Below are positions 23,124 to 30,609 of a stretch of 48,011 bases of DNA, piece by piece (the first letter of the stretch is position 1; every line of letters begins with the position of its first letter). Below the pieces are notes generated by a model. The model worked only from the letters and a program-made list of their open reading frames with translations, made no database searches and was not told where the DNA came from. The stretch is from Oscillospiraceae bacterium (GTDB lineage: Bacteria; Bacillota; Clostridia; Oscillospirales; CAG-272): positions 1-48,011 of the forward strand of contig SVTL01000016.1 of the NCBI GenBank assembly GCA_015063795.1, read 5' to 3'. Both the position numbers and the translations under genes were made by a program.

Positions 23124-23936
23124 TCAGCCGACCAGCACGGTCAGCGCCTGCGGAGAGGCGGTCAAAACACGCACGTCGGCATGACCGCTTTTGTCCAGCG
23201 CCTCACGGGAGACCGCCAGCGCCTTTTCGGGCGTGTTGGACTCGCGGCTGATGTGGGCGAGGAGGATGTTTTTCGTTCCTCTTTCGGCCAGCGTTGTCAG
23301 CAGCTCGGCGCAGGCGGGATTGGACAGATGCCCGTTGTCGGACCCGATGCGCCGCTTCAGCTCGCTCGGATAGGAGCAATAGCGCAGCATCTCGGGATCG
23401 TGATTGGATTCGATGACCACGCTCTCGCATCCGCAGAGATGCTCCTTCACGCAGGCATCGGCAATGCCGAGGTCGGTGGCCACGCCCACCGCATGAGAGC
23501 CGTTGTCCACCACATACCCCACACACGCGGCGCTGTCGTGACGGGTGGGAAAGGAGGTGATGCGCAACCTTCCGCAGACCGCCTCATACAGCAGATCGTG
23601 GACGACCAGCGTCGGCGGCGGATCGGAGGACAGACGGTAGCGCTCAAAGGAGGGGCGCGTCATATGGATGGGAATGCGGTACTTCTTCGCCAGCATCCGC
23701 AGTCCCTTGGTGTGGTCGGTGTGCTCGTGGGTGATGAAAATGCCCTCCACCGAGGCCAGGTCCCGTCCCAGCTCGCAAAAGGCCGTGCTCAGCGCTCTGG
23801 CACTGACACCCGCATCGATGAGAATGCCGCCGCCCTTCTCGCCGCAGATGTATGTGGCGTTGCCCTCCGAGCCCGAAAACAGGCTGACCACCCTCAGAGG
23901 CGCAGAGGCGGCATTCGGCTGTGTGAAGTCATTCAT
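23124..23936 (-). CDS. walJ: MBL-fold hydrolase of the WalJ/YycJ type
   Basis: 270 residues. Metallo-beta-lactamase fold: SLFSGSEGNATYI start, the zinc motif FITHEHTDHTKGL, ATDLGIAD with a metal-binding Asp, and LLAHISRESNTPE near the C-terminus. This matches WalJ (YycJ), a double-strand exonuclease-like enzyme linked to DNA mismatch processing and to the WalRK locus in other Firmicutes. Here it is not beside walRK; it lies 6 bp after a small membrane protein gene, likely in one unit. Confidence 0.9.
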   Translation of the reverse strand: MNDFTQPNAASAPLRVVSLFSGSEGNATYICGEKGGGILIDAGVSARALSTAFCELGRDLASVEGIFITHEHTDHTKGLRMLAKKYRIPIHMTRPSFERYRLSSDPPPTLVVHDLLYEAVCGRLRITSFPTRHDSAACVGYVVDNGSHAVGVATDLGIADACVKEHLCGCESVVIESNHDPEMLRYCSYPSELKRRIGSDNGHLSNPACAELLTTLAERGTKNILLAHISRESNTPEKALAVSREALDKSGHADVRVLTASPQALTVLVG

Positions 23937-23942
23937 GCCGGT

Positions 23943-24380
23943 TTAAAAGGAAACGTCCATGCCCGCCGAATCGAGAAGCGCCAGCAGGGCATCGAAGAAA
24001 AAGGTGAGCAGCAGCGCGGCAAAGAGAATGAGAAGAAAACGGGACTTCTTCTTCCGCGCGGCCGCCTCGGCAAGAAAGGTCTGCTTCTGCTCGTCGGTCC
24101 AGGACTCGTTCAGCTCCTCCGCCTTCGGCAGTCTCCCCATCAGCCCGCGGTTGTAAAAGGCATAGACAAGGCCGCTGCATAACGTCAGCGCAAAATAGAT
24201 CGGAATGGTGGGATACCACTCATAAAACATGCCCACGCGGTAGAGCACGCTGACGATCAGAAAGGTCAGCAAAAACAGACCGAACAGGCCCCAGTTGAAG
24301 CTTTTGATGGTACGCATCAGCTGCGAGGGCGCCTCGCTTGCGCTGACGGTGCTGCGTTTCTTTCGTTTTTTATCTGCCAT
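23943..24380 (-). CDS. Small membrane protein of unknown function
   Basis: 145 residues, start ATG at 24380 (an in-frame TTG lies 15 bp upstream but the ATG has a GAGGAC ribosome site). The N-terminus is strongly basic (ADKKRKKRS), followed by hydrophobic segments at about 30-50 and 60-80 and a third near 120-137, with a charged Glu/Lys-rich loop between the second and third (AEELNESWTDEQKQ). No domain recognised. The gene ends 6 bp before walJ, suggesting co-transcription. It could be a membrane partner in an operon with WalJ, but that is speculation. Confidence 0.75.
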   Translation of the reverse strand: MADKKRKKRSTVSASEAPSQLMRTIKSFNWGLFGLFLLTFLIVSVLYRVGMFYEWYPTIPIYFALTLCSGLVYAFYNRGLMGRLPKAEELNESWTDEQKQTFLAEAAARKKKSRFLLILFAALLLTFFFDALLALLDSAGMDVSF

Positions 24381-24464
24381 GGTTTTTGTCCTCAAGGGAA
24401 AAGCGTTGATTTTTCCGCCTCAAAAGGCGCAGACTTCTCCTCTTTAATTATACACCCAAATGTG

Positions 24465-24719
24465 TTATCTGTCAAGCCCTCTGTACTTGCGGCGCGTGGC
24501 CTCTCCGCCCCGCAGATGACGCACCGCCTTGTTGTAGGCCAGCAGCGTCTGCACCTGCCCGAACAGGATCGGATCCTTCTTCTTCAGCCGCTCGGTCACG
24601 TCCTTGTGCACCGTGGATTTGGAGATGCCGAAGCTCTCCGCCGCACTGCGGACGGTCGCCTTGTGTTCCACAATGTATTCGCCCAGCCGGATCACCCGAT
24701 CGGATATGCTCTCCTTCAC
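24465..24719 (-). CDS. spoIIID: Sporulation transcriptional regulator SpoIIID
   Basis: 84 residues from a GTG start at 24719, selected because GGGAGGGGAAAAAC lies just upstream; the longer ATG reading at 24761 lacks a ribosome site and extends past the family N-terminus. The core, VRSAAESFGISKSTVHKDV, is the SpoIIID helix-turn-helix, followed by ERLKKKDPILFGQVQTLL and the basic end RGGEATRRKYRG. SpoIIID switches mother-cell gene expression in the sigma-E regulon during endospore formation. Its presence, together with spoIIR at 44522, marks a spore-former. Confidence 0.95.
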   Translation of the reverse strand: MKESISDRVIRLGEYIVEHKATVRSAAESFGISKSTVHKDVTERLKKKDPILFGQVQTLLAYNKAVRHLRGGEATRRKYRGLDR

Positions 24720-24844
24720 CGTTTTTCCCCTCCCGAAATGGTTTTCTCTGTTTCGCTCCATCTATATGCGGCGGGCCGAGCCGATATGCCGCGAAAGCTT
24801 CGCCGAACAAACTTTTAATATATTGTGAATTTTAACAAAAGTCC

Positions 24845-24873
24845 TTGCAATCGGAGGGAAAATCCAGTATCAT
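24845..24873 (+). promoter_or_regulatory. Promoter of recA
   Basis: -35 TTGCAA (24845-24850), 17-bp spacer, -10 TATCAT (24868-24873), giving a leader of about 60 nt before the ATG at 24941. Confidence 0.65.
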
Positions 24874-24885
24874 AGAGAGGAAGAA

Positions 24886-24897
24886 GAATATTTGTTC
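24886..24897. promoter_or_regulatory. Possible LexA operator of recA
   Basis: GAATATTTGTTC resembles the Gram-positive LexA/DinR box GAAC-N4-GTTC with one half-site mismatch, placed just downstream of the -10 element where repressor binding would block initiation. Confidence 0.45.
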
Positions 24898-24940
24898 GCC
24901 TCGCTTTGCGGGGCGGCTGACAGGAAAGGGTTTAACCGAT

Positions 24941-26065
24941 ATGAAAACGCCAAAGACAAAAAAAGCCGAGGTCGTCTCGCTCAAAGACAACGCCGAAAAG
25001 AAGAAAGCGCTTGACACCGTTCTCAGTCAGATCACCAAAACCTACGGAAGCGGTGCGGTGATGAAGCTGGGCGAAAACGCCGCGATGAACGTCAAAGCCA
25101 TCCCCACCGGCTCGCTGACGCTGGATCTTGCGCTCGGCATCGGAGGCGTTCCCCAGGGGCGCATCGTGGAGATCTACGGTCCCGAATCCTCGGGTAAGAC
25201 CACGGTGGCGCTGCACATCGTGGCCGAAGCGCAGAAGGCAGGCGGCAATGCCGCTTTCATCGACGCCGAGCACGCCCTTGATCCCGCCTATGCCAAGAGC
25301 ATCGGCGTTGACATCGACGAATTGCTGATCTCCCAGCCCGACAGCGGCGAGCAGGCTCTGGAGATCGCCGAGGCCCTCATCCGCTCGGGTGCGGTGGACG
25401 CGCTGGTCATCGACTCGGTGGCCGCCCTCATCCCCCAGCAGGAGATCGACGGCGAAATGGGCGATTCGCACGTGGGCGCCCATGCCCGTCTCATGTCGCA
25501 GGCCATGCGTAAGCTGAACACCTGCATCTCCAAATCCAACTGCGTGGTCATTTTCATCAACCAGCTCCGCATGAAGATCGGCGTGATGTACGGCAACCCC
25601 GAGGTCACCACCGGCGGCAATGCGCTCAAGTTCTATGCCTCGGTCCGCGTTGACGTGCGCAAGACCGACAATCTGAAAAACGGCACCGAGTCCTACGGCA
25701 GCCGCGTCAAGTGCCGCATCGTGAAAAACAAGATCGCGCCTCCCTTCAAGGTGGCCGAGTTCGACATCCTCTACGGCAAGGGCATCAACAAGGCCGGCGA
25801 GATCGTGGACGTGGGCGCCAGCCTGGGCGTGATCAACAAGAGCGGCGCCTGGTTCTCCTACAACGGCGACCGCATCGGTCAGGGACGCGACAACGCCCGC
25901 AAGTTCTTAGAGGAGCATCCCGCGCTGATGGCCGAGGTGGAGGCCAAGATCAAGGAGCTCTGCCGCGATCCCGAAAACATCCCCGCCGAGGAGATCAACC
26001 TCGACGACGATGCCGACGACGATTTCGACATCAACGTCATCCTGCCCGACGGGAAGGAAGACTGA
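24941..26065 (+). CDS. recA: DNA recombinase RecA
   Basis: 374 residues. Start ATG at 24941, downstream of an AGGAAAGGG ribosome site. Walker [10 protein letters not shown], Walker [10 protein letters not shown], the L2-region [20 protein letters not shown] and the conserved [10 protein letters not shown] are all intact. The C-terminus is strongly acidic ([10 protein letters not shown]), as usual for RecA. It catalyses strand exchange in homologous recombination and promotes LexA self-cleavage in the SOS response. Followed 24 bp later by recX, whose product restrains RecA filaments. Confidence 0.99.
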   Translation: MKTPKTKKAEVVSLKDNAEKKKALDTVLSQITKTYGSGAVMKLGENAAMNVKAIPTGSLTLDLALGIGGVPQGRIVEIYGPESSGKTTVALHIVAEAQKAGGNAAFIDAEHALDPAYAKSIGVDIDELLISQPDSGEQALEIAEALIRSGAVDALVIDSVAALIPQQEIDGEMGDSHVGAHARLMSQAMRKLNTCISKSNCVVIFINQLRMKIGVMYGNPEVTTGGNALKFYASVRVDVRKTDNLKNGTESYGSRVKCRIVKNKIAPPFKVAEFDILYGKGINKAGEIVDVGASLGVINKSGAWFSYNGDRIGQGRDNARKFLEEHPALMAEVEAKIKELCRDPENIPAEEINLDDDADDDFDINVILPDGKED

Positions 26066-26089
26066 GCAAAGCCGGGTTAAACACAGCCC

Positions 26090-26581
26090 ATGTACCGCAC
26101 GAAGAAGACAAAGGAAAGCAGCGCGGAGGGCGCTTACAAAACCGCGCTCAACCTCCTCGCCCGCGCCGACCATACCGTCTCTGCCCTCCGCCGCAAGCTG
26201 CACGACCGCGGCTTTGAGGACGAGCACATCGATGCCGCGTTGGCTGCTCTGTCCAAGGAGGGGCTTCTCAACGAGCTGCGCCACCTGCAGAACAAGGCGC
26301 TCTATTATGCCGAGGTCTGCCTCTACGGCAAAAATCGCATCCGTCTCGAGCTGATGAAAAAGGGCTTTGAGCGTTCCCTGCTCGACCAGCGGCTGGACGA
26401 GGTGCTGGAGGGCATCGATTTTGAAGAAAACTGCCTCCGTCTGGCGCTGAAAAAGAGAATGAGCGCACCGAAAACGCGGCAGGACGTGCAGAAATTCGCC
26501 GCCTCGCTTCAGCGGTACGGCTATGCCAACGCCGCCATCCGCTCTGCCATCGAGCAGCTGCGTCATGCGGAAAGCGAGTAA
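26090..26581 (+). CDS. recX: RecA regulatory protein RecX
   Basis: 163 residues built of helical three-helix repeats typical of RecX: an ALNLLARADHTVSALRRKL repeat, the ALAALSKEGLLNELRHLQNK repeat and a final block with VQKFAASLQRYGYANAAI. RecX binds RecA filaments and limits their activity. The ATG at 26090 lacks a strong Shine-Dalgarno, so translation may depend on coupling from recA, only 24 bp upstream. Length and neighbourhood are standard. Confidence 0.92.
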   Translation: MYRTKKTKESSAEGAYKTALNLLARADHTVSALRRKLHDRGFEDEHIDAALAALSKEGLLNELRHLQNKALYYAEVCLYGKNRIRLELMKKGFERSLLDQRLDEVLEGIDFEENCLRLALKKRMSAPKTRQDVQKFAASLQRYGYANAAIRSAIEQLRHAESE

Positions 26582-26647
26582 AAAAATCCATCACAACAAA
26601 TTCCGACCGCTCCGAGACGAACGGTCGATGCGAAAGGAACCTTCGTT

Positions 26648-27973
26648 TTGAAAACAAAAATCGGCTTCATTTCCCTCGGCTGCCCCAAAAACCAGATCGA
26701 CACCGAGATCATGCTCCGCCGCCTCATCGACAAGGGCTATGAGATCACAAGCGACGAGACCGATGCGGAGATCGTTATCATCAACACCTGCGGCTTCACC
26801 GAGGAGGCCAAAAAGGAGTCCATCGACAACATTCTGGACATCGCTTGGCTCAAGGAGCACGGCAAGCTGAAAAAAATCATCGTCACCGGCTGTATGGCCC
26901 AGCGCTACCCCGAGGAGATCCGAAAGGAAATGCCCGAGGTGGACGGCATCGTGGGCGTCGGCAGCATCAAGGAGATCGAAAAGGCGGTGGAAGCCGCCGA
27001 AAAAGGGGAGTTTTTCACCTCCCTGCTCCCCAACGATGAGCTGGAGCTGGGCGGCGACCGTGTGCTGACCACCCCCGATTACACCGCTTACTTAAAGATC
27101 GCCGAGGGCTGCGACAACCGCTGTGCCTTCTGCGCCATCCCCGGCATCCGCGGTCGCTTCCGCAGCCGCCCCATGGAGGACATCCTTGCCGAGGCCAAGG
27201 AGCTGGAGGCCATGGGCGTCAAGGAGCTGACGCTGGTCGCTCAGGATACCACCCGCTACGGTCTCGACCTCTACGGCTCGTACAAGACCGCCGAGCTGAT
27301 CGAGAAGCTGCTGGCAGAGACCTCGATTCCGTGGATCCGCACCCTCTACTGCTACCCCGACAAGATCACCGACGACTTCTTACGCGTGATGCGTGACAAC
27401 GACCGCGTGGTCAAATACGTGGACATGCCCATCCAGCACGTCACCGACCGTATGCTCAAGGCCATGAACCGCCACGGCGACTCGCAGGTGGTGAAAAGCG
27501 CCGTCAAGCGTCTTCGCGAGCAGGTGCCGGGCATCACCCTCCGTACCACGCTGATGGTCGGCTTCCCCGGCGAGACGCAGGAGGATTTCGACGCGCTGTG
27601 CGAATACATCGCCGAAGCGAGGTTTGACCGTCTGGGCGTGTTCGCCTTCTCCCCCGAGGAGGGCACGGCCGCCTATGAGATGAAGGACCAAATCGACGAG
27701 CAGACCAAGCAGGACCGTATGGACAGAGCGATGGATCTGCAGTACGACATCCACGCTTCGCTCAACGAGGAGAAGGTCGGAAGAACCATCCGCGTGCTCT
27801 GCGAGGGCTTCGATCCCGTTTCCGAAAGCTTCTACGGCAGAAGCGAGGCCGATGCGCCCGAGATCGACGGCAAGATCTATTTCTCGGCAAAGCGCAGGAT
27901 CGCCGAGGGCGAGTTTGTGGATGTAACGATCACCGAAACGCTGGATTATGACCTGATCGGCGAAGCAAAATAA
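26648..27973 (+). CDS. rimO: Ribosomal protein S12 methylthiotransferase RimO
   Basis: 441 residues from a TTG start at 26648, preceded by GAAAGGAACC; no ATG fits the family N-terminus KIGFISLGCPKNQIDTE. The N-terminal MTTase domain carries Cys in SLGCPKN, NTCGF and VTGCMAQRY. The radical-SAM motif is CDNRCAFCAIPG, and a C-terminal TRAM domain (about 375-441) binds S12. RimO methylthiolates the conserved Asp of ribosomal protein S12. It is probably transcribed with recA-recX, although 66 bp separate it from recX. Confidence 0.96.
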   Translation: MKTKIGFISLGCPKNQIDTEIMLRRLIDKGYEITSDETDAEIVIINTCGFTEEAKKESIDNILDIAWLKEHGKLKKIIVTGCMAQRYPEEIRKEMPEVDGIVGVGSIKEIEKAVEAAEKGEFFTSLLPNDELELGGDRVLTTPDYTAYLKIAEGCDNRCAFCAIPGIRGRFRSRPMEDILAEAKELEAMGVKELTLVAQDTTRYGLDLYGSYKTAELIEKLLAETSIPWIRTLYCYPDKITDDFLRVMRDNDRVVKYVDMPIQHVTDRMLKAMNRHGDSQVVKSAVKRLREQVPGITLRTTLMVGFPGETQEDFDALCEYIAEARFDRLGVFAFSPEEGTAAYEMKDQIDEQTKQDRMDRAMDLQYDIHASLNEEKVGRTIRVLCEGFDPVSESFYGRSEADAPEIDGKIYFSAKRRIAEGEFVDVTITETLDYDLIGEAK

Positions 27974-27997
27974 CGAAACCGAAAAAAGGATTTATAT

Positions 27998-28798
27998 ATG
28001 GGATTTTTGGATTTGTTCAAAAAGAAACAGGCACCGGCCGAGCAACCAGAAACATCCTCAAAAAAGGTCGGTTCTTTTACAGGATTTGCCCTTCTGTCCT
28101 CCCCCGATTGGGACAGAGATCAATGGATTCGGGATTTAAAAGACGACTGGAACCTGGATACAACGAAGGATTGTGACAGCAATGAGCACGTGTTCACATT
28201 TTCCATCGACAGCATAACGGCTTATGTGGCACTGATGCCGGTTCCGATTCCAAACGGCGAGGCTGAACGAGCTGCGGCCGCCAATTATCTATGGAAAGAA
28301 GCGGCAGAAACGGTAAAGTCCCATCGCGCTCACCTCGTTGTGGGTGTATCGGGAGCAGGGCCGGATGTGAAAAAAACAGGGGAGCTGTTTGTCAAGCTTT
28401 TGTGCTGTTGCTGCAAGCAGCGTAATGCTCTCGGCATTTACTCCAACGCTACCGTCTTCGAGCCACGCTTTTATATGGCCGGCGCAGACATGATGAAAAA
28501 CGGACAGTTGCCCATTCTCAACTTAATATGGTTCGGTCTCTACCGAGGAAAGAAAGGCATGTGCTGCTACACCTGCGGCTTGGAGTCGTTTGGCAAAGAC
28601 GAGATGGAAGTGGTGGATGCAAAAGCACAACCTTCCGATGTGCAGAATTTTCTGCTTAATTTGACTTCTTATGTGTTGAAAAACGACGTAACATTGAATC
28701 ATGGAGAAACCGTTGGATTTTCCGCGGAAGACAAGCACCGTATCCGCCGCGGACAAGGCGTTTCCCTTCCGGGAATCACGTTAAAAATCGAATATTAA
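27998..28798 (+). CDS. DUF4261-like protein of unknown function
   Basis: 266 residues, ATG at 27998 with an AAAAAAGGA ribosome site. It begins with a short amphipathic MGFLDLFKKKQ segment, then SFTGFALLSSPDWDRDQWIRDL and a FTFSIDSITAYVALMPVPIPNGEAE block, then several hydrophobic-to-polar segments ending with a KHRIRRGQGVSLPGITLKI tail. The overall pattern fits the DUF4261 family seen near immunity or toxin-related loci in Firmicutes and Bacteroidetes. Base composition is lower in GC than the flanking rimO and gap genes, suggesting later acquisition. Followed by two successive terminators. Confidence 0.7.
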   Translation: MGFLDLFKKKQAPAEQPETSSKKVGSFTGFALLSSPDWDRDQWIRDLKDDWNLDTTKDCDSNEHVFTFSIDSITAYVALMPVPIPNGEAERAAAANYLWKEAAETVKSHRAHLVVGVSGAGPDVKKTGELFVKLLCCCCKQRNALGIYSNATVFEPRFYMAGADMMKNGQLPILNLIWFGLYRGKKGMCCYTCGLESFGKDEMEVVDAKAQPSDVQNFLLNLTSYVLKNDVTLNHGETVGFSAEDKHRIRRGQGVSLPGITLKIEY

Positions 28799-28810
28799 CC
28801 GCATTGGCAA

Positions 28811-28845
28811 AGCATCGGCAGGCAAACAATCTACCGATGCTTTTT
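28811..28845 (+). terminator. Terminator after the DUF4261-like gene
   Basis: 8-bp stem AGCATCGG (28811-28818)/CCGATGCT (28834-28841) with a T-run. Confidence 0.8.
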
Positions 28846-28886
28846 CATCCCATTCTTCCGCCAACCGGCATCACCGTCCCCTGCCA

Positions 28887-28921
28887 AGAAGCGAATGCCA
28901 TACTGCATTCGCTTCTTTCTT
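28887..28921 (+). terminator. Second strong hairpin terminator
   Basis: Perfect 12-bp stem AGAAGCGAATGC (28887-28898)/GCATTCGCTTCT (28905-28916) with a 6-nt loop and T-rich tail. No gene is seen between this and the first terminator; the following stretch to 29100 holds only an inverted repeat CGGAGGACCG (28986-28995)/CGGTCCTCCG (29026-29035). Confidence 0.8.
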
Positions 28922-29123
28922 TTTGCCGCCGCTTTTCTCTCGCTTGCGGCACCCATTTTTTCAAAGCAGGCGGCAAAAAGAGCTCCGGAGGACCGGACTG
29001 TGGTACAAGCAAACCTTCAAAAAAGCGGTCCTCCGCTTGGCGGGGAGCAAAAAAAGACGCGTTTGCTTGGTTGGATAAGAATTCTTTTTTTGTTAAATAA
29101 ATGAAAACAATGTCATTTCCCTC

Positions 29124-29152
29124 TTGAATATTGCCGTCGGATGTTGTATAAT
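29124..29152 (+). promoter_or_regulatory. Promoter of gap
   Basis: -35 TTGAAT (29124-29129), 17-bp spacer, -10 TATAAT (29147-29152). The ribosome site AGAGAGGGT lies just ahead of the ATG at 29207. Confidence 0.82.
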
Positions 29153-29206
29153 ACTATAAAATGTTATGATTTCACATAATTTTTTCAAATAGAGAGGGTA
29201 TGAATT

Positions 29207-30217
29207 ATGGCAATTAAAGTTGCAATCAACGGCTTCGGCCGTATCGGACGCCTGGCTTTCCGTCAGATGTTCGGCGCAGAAGGCTACGAGGTCGTGGCCA
29301 TCAACGACCTGACCAATCCCGCAATGCTGGCTCACCTGCTGAAGTATGACTCGGCTCAGGGCCGCTACCAGCACACCGTTGAGTCCGACGACACCTCCAT
29401 CACCGTCGACGGCAAGAAGATCACCATCTACGCCATCAAGGACGCAAAGGATCTGCCTTGGGCAGAGCTGGGCATCGACGTTGTTCTCGAGTGCACCGGC
29501 TTCTACACCTCCAAGGAAAAGGCTCAGGCTCACGTTGACGCCGGCGCCAAGAAGGTCGTTATCTCCGCTCCCGCAGGCAATGACCTGCCCACCATCGTTT
29601 ACAGCGTAAACGAGAAGACCCTGAAGCCCGAAGACACCATCATCTCCGCCGCTTCCTGCACCACCAACTGCCTCGCTCCCATGGCGAAGGCCCTCAATGA
29701 CTACGCTCCCATCCAGAGCGGCATCATGTCCACCATCCACGCTTACACCGGCGACCAGATGGTTCTCGACGGTCCTCACAGAAAGGGCGACCTGAGACGT
29801 GCCAGAGCGGCCGCTGTCAACATCGTTCCCAACTCCACCGGCGCTGCCAAGGCCATCGGTCTTGTCATCCCCGAGCTGAACGGCAAGCTGATCGGCTCTG
29901 CTCAGCGCGTTCCCGTTCCGACCGGCTCCACCACCATCCTCACCGCTGTTGTCAAGGGTAAGGACGTGACCAAGGAAGGCATCAACGCTGCGATGAAGGC
30001 TGCCGCTTCCGAGTCCTTCGGCTACAACACCGATGAGATCGTTTCCAGCGACGTGATCGGCATCCGTTACGGCTCTCTGTTCGATGCTACCCAGACCATG
30101 GTCAGCAAGATCGACGAGGAGACCTATCAGGTTCAGGTCGTTTCCTGGTACGACAACGAGAACTCCTACACCAGCCAGATGGTCCGCACCATCAAGTACT
30201 TCGCCGAGCTGAAGTAA
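29207..30217 (+). CDS. gap: Glyceraldehyde-3-phosphate dehydrogenase
   Basis: 336 residues, complete. NAD-binding start [18 protein letters not shown], catalytic [10 protein letters not shown] (Cys nucleophile), a [21 protein letters not shown] helper region and a [16 protein letters not shown]-terminal block. Codon use is strongly biased, as expected for a highly expressed glycolytic enzyme. It is monocistronic here, with its own promoter and a strong terminator at 30241-30269, rather than in the usual gap-pgk operon. Confidence 0.99.
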   Translation: MAIKVAINGFGRIGRLAFRQMFGAEGYEVVAINDLTNPAMLAHLLKYDSAQGRYQHTVESDDTSITVDGKKITIYAIKDAKDLPWAELGIDVVLECTGFYTSKEKAQAHVDAGAKKVVISAPAGNDLPTIVYSVNEKTLKPEDTIISAASCTTNCLAPMAKALNDYAPIQSGIMSTIHAYTGDQMVLDGPHRKGDLRRARAAAVNIVPNSTGAAKAIGLVIPELNGKLIGSAQRVPVPTGSTTILTAVVKGKDVTKEGINAAMKAAASESFGYNTDEIVSSDVIGIRYGSLFDATQTMVSKIDEETYQVQVVSWYDNENSYTSQMVRTIKYFAELK

Positions 30218-30240
30218 GAAAAACCGAAACAGACGGACAA

Positions 30241-30269
30241 CCCCCGCTCAAAAGAGCGGGGGTATTTTT
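30241..30269 (+). terminator. Strong terminator of gap
   Basis: Perfect 8-bp stem CCCCCGCT (30241-30248)/AGCGGGGG (30255-30262), 6-nt loop, TATTTTT tail. Confidence 0.92.
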
Positions 30270-30303
30270 GTGCGTGCAAATGCTCTTCGCACCTATCGTT
30301 GTT

Positions 30304-30383
30304 TTCACGAAAGTTTTTGGGGATCCAAGCCACTTTTTTCAAAAAGGGGCTTGGTCAGGGGCTCGGGGATGAAATCCCTGACC
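30304..30383. repeat. Intergenic double-hairpin repeat (copy B, inverted)
   Basis: Hairpin CCAAGCC (30325-30331)/GGCTTGG (30348-30354) with a T-tract/A-tract centre, followed by GGTCAGGG (30353-30360)/CCCTGACC (30376-30383). Reverse-complemented, it aligns with the 10480-10553 repeat. Confidence 0.7.
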
Positions 30384-30447
30384 GTATTGTCGTCTCTGCG
30401 GCGCTCAGCGCCGTTTTTTCTGCAAGACACAAGACCGTTTGACTTCG

Positions 30448-30609
30448 TGCCGCTGAGTGAACGGTACCGTTATTTTTCGGCGCTTATTCGGCTTCCGTTT
30501 TGCTTCAGCAAATTTTCGTCTTTCGTCTTTGGCGAAAGCGGCGTCTCTCTGACGCCGAGAAAATTTGGAGACGGCGCCGCTGAGTGAACGGTACCGTTAT
30601 TTTTCGGCG
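30448..30609. repeat. 3'-end structured repeat downstream of SGNH hydrolase A
   Basis: One full 102-bp unit (30508-30609) and a 60-bp partial unit (30448-30507) of the same element that forms the array at 33132-33485. Each unit has arms CAAATTTTC/GAAAATTTG enclosing further hairpins. The unit runs into the hydrolase gene and supplies its last codons and stop. Confidence 0.8.

Noticed and set aside
24720-24761. Upstream ATG for spoIIID
   Set aside because: It adds 14 residues not found in the family and lacks a Shine-Dalgarno; the GTG at 24719 has a strong one.
28895-29104. Small open frame of 69 codons after the DUF4261-like gene
   Set aside because: It starts inside a terminator hairpin, lacks a ribosome site and resembles no family.
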